A stretch of 64,000 nucleotides of DNA, taken from positions 257,129-321,128 of the forward strand of contig CAZSGM010000001.1 of the NCBI GenBank assembly GCA_964606505.1. Direction: 5' to 3'. Both the position numbers and the translations under genes were made by a program. Source of the DNA: CAKVOD01 sp964606505. GTDB lineage: Bacteria > Bacillota > Clostridia > Christensenellales > UBA1242. Below are positions 60,324-64,000 of the stretch, in pieces (the stretch's first letter is position 1; every line of letters starts with the position of its first letter). The notes under the pieces are model-generated. The model was not told where the DNA came from. It did no database searches and saw only the letters and a list, made by a program, of their open reading frames with translations.

Positions 60324-61292
60324 ATGGCTAGAAAGATAGGTATTCAAACAGTCTATAACGACCTAGATAAGTATTCAATTCTCCCAGGGATGACGGAGAG
60401 GGAAGTTGATGAAATAGTGCAAACGATTAATCAAGAACAAAGAGAGTTGATGAAGAAAGATTTTGCATCATACGCATACGCAAGAGAAAAGAGTGAGAAA
60501 AAGGATGCGGAGAAAGAGAAAAAGGCACAAGAAGCAAAAGCTGCTCAAACGAGCGTTGCAAGCGCGCAGCCTGCCGCAAAACCGCAGCCGACACAGGCAA
60601 AACAACCTGCAAAACAACAAGCAGAACCGAAAAAAGTACAATCTAAACAACCTGTACAAACGCAAGGCGTGAAAGAAAGAACTTCTACGAAAACTACGCA
60701 AGTGGCGACCCCAAAAACTACAGCAGAAGCGGCGGGGCGCGTTGTTAGACGCAACCCAACCCCCGATGAGCAAAGGGAAATCGACAGGAAGAAGTGCCTT
60801 GCAATGTTGCAAGAGTTTAACGGACGTTTGTCGCAGTTGTACGACTACGACGAGTTTGACAAAAAACTTGAAACGACTATCGCATACGCTTCGGAAGAGG
60901 GGTTAGGTCCAGTAAAAGACGGCATAATGTACACTAGGCGTGGACAGATGACCAATTCGAAATGGGCTGAATATAGAGCGATTTGTATTGATAACATAAG
61001 TTACCTAAAAGAGAACTACGAGTTATGGGAAAAAAGCGAATTCGTTGCGCCGCTTAAGGACGATGTCAAAGAAATGTACAACGTGTTGATGAGCGACGCA
61101 TACGCTGACCTATTCAAGAGAGTTGGATTGGGGCAAGAGTTTGCGAGTGCAAGTTTTAGATTTAAGACATTCTACGATAGGCGTGCAAACGCGATTGAGA
61201 ACGTCAAGAAGTACAAAAATGTAATTAAAGAAATGGAAAAAGGTGTTGCGCAAGTTGACGAAATGATACGAGCAGGAATTGAAAGAGATTAA
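60324..61292 (+). CDS. Unknown protein with Lys/Gln/Ala-rich linker
   Basis: 322 residues, not recognised. A short helical N-terminus (MARKIGIQTVYNDLDKYSILPGMTEREVDEIV) is followed by a Lys/Ala/Gln/Pro linker (about 50-140) and a helical C-terminal domain (about 145-320) with FNGRLSQLYDYDEFDKKLETTIAYASEEGLG and WAEYRAICIDNISYLKENYELWEKSEF. No membrane segment. Strong promoter and its own terminator (61337-61360). Architecture resembles the preceding gene. No function is proposed. Confidence 0.55.
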   Translation: MARKIGIQTVYNDLDKYSILPGMTEREVDEIVQTINQEQRELMKKDFASYAYAREKSEKKDAEKEKKAQEAKAAQTSVASAQPAAKPQPTQAKQPAKQQAEPKKVQSKQPVQTQGVKERTSTKTTQVATPKTTAEAAGRVVRRNPTPDEQREIDRKKCLAMLQEFNGRLSQLYDYDEFDKKLETTIAYASEEGLGPVKDGIMYTRRGQMTNSKWAEYRAICIDNISYLKENYELWEKSEFVAPLKDDVKEMYNVLMSDAYADLFKRVGLGQEFASASFRFKTFYDRRANAIENVKKYKNVIKEMEKGVAQVDEMIRAGIERD

Positions 61293-61336
61293 GCTTTATT
61301 GATGGCGACTTGTAAAGACACTTGCAATATAATTTA

Positions 61337-61360
61337 AAGTGTCCGCTTTGGGCACTTTTT
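61337..61360 (+). terminator. Intrinsic terminator upstream of proS
   Basis: AAGTGTCC (61337-61344) and GGGCACTT (61350-61357), one G-U pair, then TTTTT. The proS ribosome site follows about 20 nt later, so proS may depend on read-through or on an unseen promoter. Confidence 0.75.
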
Positions 61361-61395
61361 GTTTGTAGCAAACGGCTACTAAAGGAGAATGAAAA

Positions 61396-62688
61396 ATGAA
61401 ATTAACAAAAATGGGAATAACAAGGAACAAAATCGCGAACAACAACGATGAGTTGTTTGCGCAAGAAATTTTGCTCAAAACTGGGCAATTGTTCCAGTAT
61501 TGCAGCGGCGTATATGGTTACGACAACGTGCTGCACTTGCTTATGCAAAATATAAAGGGGGTTGTTGAAAAACACCTCAATAAAATCGACTGCGTGGAGG
61601 TTTTGCTGCCTGTTTTGCAACCTACTAGCATTTGGGAAGAGTCGGGGAGATTGCAAAAATATGTCGACGAGGACGTTATGTTCTTAACTAAGGCTGATAC
61701 GCAAAACTTCTGCCTCGCGCCAACCGCTGAGGAGGCTATCGTTGTTTTTGCGCGCTCAAGACTTGCGTCGTACAAGCAACTTCCTGTTACGTTTTACCAA
61801 ATCGGGACAAAGTTTAGGAACGAGATTAGAACAAAGGGTTACCTTATCCGCGGGCGCGCTTTCGAGATGATGGACGCGTACAGTTTCGGGCGCAATTTTG
61901 AGGAACTTGACGAGGAATACAACAAAATTAAGCAGGCGTACTTTGATATTTTCGCCGAACTTAAGTTAGACGCTATGCCTGTTGGCGCAGATACGGGCGC
62001 AATGGGCGGCAAGAAGTCGGAGGAGTTTATGCTTGTTTCCGACCTTGGCGAGGATACGATTTACGTTGACAGGGAGAACAAAAAGGCGTTCAACTCGGAG
62101 TTGCTTGAGCGTGAGGACGCTAAGGAGTACTTGAAAGAGTATTACGGGATTGAGGACATTGACAAACTTGAAAAGTGCAGGTCGCTTGAACTCGGACACG
62201 TGTTCCAGTTGGGGACTAGGTACTCCGATTCGATGAACGCGAAGTTTGTCGACGAGAACGGGCAGGCGCAGCCTTACTGTATGGGTTGCTACGGCATTGG
62301 CGTGAGCCGCTTGGTTGCGGTCGTTTACGAGAAAAACGCCATCCTTAACGAGAAAGGCGAGGTTAAGGGTTTTAGCTTGCCATTCAATATTGCTCCTTAC
62401 AAGGCGCAAATTATTTACAGTAACACAGATGAAAAACAAGCGCAGGCGTTTGATATTTATGAAAAATTAATGGATAACAACATTAATTGCCTAATCGATG
62501 ACAGGCAAGATGTTATGTTCGGCGCAAAAATTAAAGACGCCAACTTCTTGGGTACGCCTTACCTCATTGTGCTCGGAAACAAAACAGAGGACGGCAAGGT
62601 TGAGGTCGAAAACACCAAAACAGGCGAAAAAACTTTCTTAACAACGGAAGAGGTTGTTAACTACTTTAAATCGCTTGCAGAAAAATAA
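61396..62688 (+). CDS. proS: Prolyl-tRNA synthetase without insertion domain
   Basis: Charges tRNA-Pro; class II. 430 residues: motif 2 region YQIGTKFRNEIRTKGYLIRGRAFEMMDAYSF, FCLAPTAEEA, and motif 3 MGCYGIGVSRLVAVV, then the anticodon-binding domain (YKAQIIYSN, LIDDRQDVMFGAKIKDANFLGTPYLIVLG). Typical bacterial ProRS is about 570 residues with a large editing insertion between motifs 2 and 3. Here that insertion is absent, as in the shorter ProRS of alpha-proteobacteria and mitochondria, so Ala-tRNA-Pro editing in cis is not expected. AAAGGAGAA precedes ATG 61396. Confidence 0.92.
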   Translation: MKLTKMGITRNKIANNNDELFAQEILLKTGQLFQYCSGVYGYDNVLHLLMQNIKGVVEKHLNKIDCVEVLLPVLQPTSIWEESGRLQKYVDEDVMFLTKADTQNFCLAPTAEEAIVVFARSRLASYKQLPVTFYQIGTKFRNEIRTKGYLIRGRAFEMMDAYSFGRNFEELDEEYNKIKQAYFDIFAELKLDAMPVGADTGAMGGKKSEEFMLVSDLGEDTIYVDRENKKAFNSELLEREDAKEYLKEYYGIEDIDKLEKCRSLELGHVFQLGTRYSDSMNAKFVDENGQAQPYCMGCYGIGVSRLVAVVYEKNAILNEKGEVKGFSLPFNIAPYKAQIIYSNTDEKQAQAFDIYEKLMDNNINCLIDDRQDVMFGAKIKDANFLGTPYLIVLGNKTEDGKVEVENTKTGEKTFLTTEEVVNYFKSLAEK

Positions 62689-62837
62689 GCGTGGCAGGTC
62701 GAGCGCCGTCAATTGGCTGCTTGACCAACGCGCTTGAGCGTTTGATTAATTGAGGGAATAAAACATTAAGTTTTGTAAATTGTGTGCAGGGTGCGCAAAA
62801 AGTTTTGTTGAAAGTGGCAGTAAATTTAAGAATAATA

Positions 62838-62866
62838 TTGACAAACGAGCTTGCGTGTGCTATAAT
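62838..62866 (+). promoter_or_regulatory. Consensus extended -10 promoter
   Basis: TTGACA (62838-62843), 17 bp, TATAAT (62861-62866), with TGC before the -10. AAAGGTG and ATG 62892 follow. Confidence 0.9.
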
Positions 62867-62891
62867 ACCCCTTGAAAAGGAAAGGTGAATT

Positions 62892-63140
62892 ATGGAAACA
62901 ATCGTGTACACAGATGACGCTATTATTAACGGAGTTGAAAAAGAAGAAAAGGAATGCAAAGGCTGCGGCCGTTGCGGCAAAAAGTGCTGCAAGGCTGAAC
63001 AAGTTGAAAGCAAGGAAGAAAAGAAGTATGAACCAACCTTGGGCGTTATGAACGGGATTTACGTTCGTCCCTACACTTCAATTGGACACTACAACGAAGC
63101 GCGCGAAGGTAAAGCAAAAGACGACGAAATGGAAAGATAA
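62892..63140 (+). CDS. Small Cys-rich protein, unknown
   Basis: 82 residues, not recognised. A cysteine cluster CKGCGRCGKKCC (Cys at about 22, 25, 28, 32, 33) gives CxxCxxCxxxCC spacing, reminiscent of ferredoxin or metal-binding loops, but only one such loop is present. The rest is charged and polar (Lys/Glu-rich), with LGVMNGIYVRPYTSIGHYNEAREG near the end. No membrane segment. A full consensus promoter and a good ribosome site show that it is a real and probably strongly expressed gene. A metal-binding or redox role is plausible but unproven. Confidence 0.65.
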   Translation: METIVYTDDAIINGVEKEEKECKGCGRCGKKCCKAEQVESKEEKKYEPTLGVMNGIYVRPYTSIGHYNEAREGKAKDDEMER

Positions 63141-63237
63141 TTTTGCGGGCGTTTTGTTTGTTGGCGGATTATTGCATTCAATTAGTTAGCGCGTTAAAAT
63201 GTTTGATTAAATAAATGTTGCTTAATTTGCAATGTGT

Positions 63238-63280
63238 AAAATGATAGTGATTTCTAGTGTGTAAATTACTATCATTTTAT
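63238..63280 (+). terminator. Probable terminator of the Cys-rich gene
   Basis: AAAATGATAGT (63238-63248) and ACTATCATTTT (63268-63278), an 11-bp stem; the T-run is short. Confidence 0.6.
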
Positions 63281-63375
63281 TTTGGGGGATTAAATGTTTT
63301 AGTTAAAACAATGCAATGCTAAATATTTGGTTTGAATGATTAAGGCGTTGCGGTTAATATTATTTAATTTTTAAA

Positions 63376-63415
63376 AACTAGGCAATTGAATTTTTGAGTT
63401 GCTTAGTTTTTTTTA
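63376..63415 (+). terminator. Terminator, 'TAAGCAATT' family with wobble pairs
   Basis: AACTAGGCAATT (63376-63387) pairs with AGTTGCTTAGTT (63397-63408) through two G-U pairs, then TTTTTTTT. Confidence 0.7.
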
Positions 63416-63623
63416 TGTTCCGCTGATATTTATTTAAACATTTATATTTTAGGTGCCATTATATTTAGCACTAATATATTATGTAGGTTGTAATATTGTG
63501 CAGGTTGTAATATTGTGTGTGCGTATATTTTTGTAGAGCATTTTTTGCGGTATGGGTCAAGGGTCGATTTTGCGCAGTAAATTCAATAAATGCAAAAAAG
63601 TTTGTAAAAGGGGTGTAAAGTAG

Positions 63624-63652
63624 TTGAAAAATTTATTTTAATTGTGTATAAT
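63624..63652 (+). promoter_or_regulatory. Promoter upstream of GLUG copy 4
   Basis: TTGAAA (63624-63629), 17 bp, TATAAT (63647-63652). It lies about 300 nt before the ATG of copy 4, much like the promoter of copy 3. Confidence 0.7.
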
Positions 63653-63953
63653 TGAACTGTAAAATAAAAAAAAGAGTTTACCTTATTTTAGCAAGGTTCG
63701 CGCGATTGTTTGCGCATAACACAACTGTTGCTGTGTGCAGAAATTTAAAATGTAAGGTTGCGATTGATTGTGTTGGGTTGTTTTTGCAATTGTTTAGAGT
63801 GAATGTGCGGTATAGCAATTTTGCACTTAAGAATGATTGAGTAAAAATGATTGCATTTAAAAATTGCAAAAAATAAAGAGCGCAAAATGGTGTGTTTGTA
63901 CATAAATCAGCGCAAAATACTAAAAATAAGGGAGAAAAAGGAGCGGCTTTATT

Positions 63954-64000
63954 ATGAATAAAATTGAGTTGCAAAACGTGAAAAAAGTGGGGGGGGGGGG
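63954..64000 (+). CDS. GLUG-type surface protein, copy 4, start only
   Basis: ATG 63954 follows AAGGAG (63938-63943) inside the sequence AAGGAGCGGCTTT, also found before copy 3. The visible peptide is MNKIELQNVKKVGGG, clearly related to copies 1 and 3, and runs into a poly-G tract cut by the window end. The family assignment rests on this start and leader only; the body of the gene is outside the window. Confidence 0.75.
   Translation, partial: MNKIELQNVKKVGGG
63989..64000 (+). repeat. Poly-G tract (at least 12 G), start of copy 4
   Basis: Twelve G up to the last base of the window. True length and register unknown. Confidence 0.9.

Larger units (their letters stand above)
63141..63953. other. 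Intergenic region up to GLUG copy 4
   Basis: About 813 bp: a hairpin after the Cys-rich gene (63238-63280), a second hairpin of the 'TAAGCAATT' family (63376-63415), a strong promoter (63624-63652) about 300 nt before GLUG copy 4, and a possible long leader. The frame at 63652-63840 has no ribosome site. Confidence 0.6.

Noticed and set aside
63652..63840. 62-residue frame before GLUG copy 4
   Set aside because: Begins at a TTG overlapping the -10 box; no ribosome site.

Overview
The window looks like chromosome of a moderately AT-rich, Gram-positive-type bacterium, most likely an uncultured member of the Bacillota (Clostridia-like). Reasons: the left end has the gene order RicT/YaaT C-terminus, YabB-type methyltransferase, RsmI, which is the Bacillus order; ribosome-binding sites are strong AAGGAGG types; about twenty near-consensus sigma-A promoters have exactly 17-bp spacers, often with a TGn extended -10; intrinsic terminators are abundant; TGA is a normal stop codon. 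A run of 100 Ns at 45934-46033 shows that this is a scaffolded draft assembly. I saw no tRNA, rRNA, CRISPR array, transposase, integrase or phage gene.

Layout. 1-4.8 kb: translation genes (ricT end, methyltransferase, rsmI, valS). 4.95-7.6 kb: first large GLUG-repeat surface protein with a poly-G tract in its first codons. 8-10.4 kb: LysM protein and a MurJ/SpoVB-type flippase. 10.6-13.9 kb: an ABC exporter between two TM2-domain proteins. 14-16.7 kb: YigZ-like protein, recX-acpS, signal peptidase. 16.9-19.5 kb: two unknown proteins. 19.7-21.4 kb: metS. 22-25.6 kb: DUF4143 ATPase and a membrane-anchored beta-solenoid-like protein. 26-29.6 kb: ldh and GLUG copy 2. 30-36.4 kb: recD2-comF and secA. 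36.9-39.2 kb: GLUG copy 3, frame-shifted in its poly-G tract. 39.6-45.8 kb: MFS-CBS fusion, unknown gene, ftsH and a membrane protein. 45.9-46.4 kb: tandem repeats and assembly gap. 46.5-51.8 kb: unknown gene, PHP-domain protein, two-component system. 52-57 kb: lipoprotein trypsin-like protease, a candidate structured RNA and an MBG-repeat lipoprotein. 57.7-63.1 kb: exonuclease, two unknown proteins, proS and a small Cys-rich protein. 63.95 kb: start of GLUG copy 4.

The most interesting system is the dispersed GLUG surface-protein family. Four members, each downstream of an unrelated gene, start with nearly the same peptide, and within 7-12 codons each reaches a run of 12, 13, 14 and at least 12 G. 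Only one register opens the long ORF; in copies 1-3 both other registers hit a stop within a few codons after the tract. Copies 1 and 2 are ON in this assembly and copy 3 is OFF by one G. This is the architecture of translational phase variation by slipped-strand mispairing, and would let the cell switch several secreted beta-helix proteins independently. Copies 1 and 3 also share a near-identical cassette in which the promoter -35 box lies inside the 3' arm of a terminator. Other points: two genes that look leaderless, two candidate small RNAs, a DnaA-box cluster, a paired-operator array, a covarying terminator-hairpin family and several decayed short-period tandem arrays between genes.
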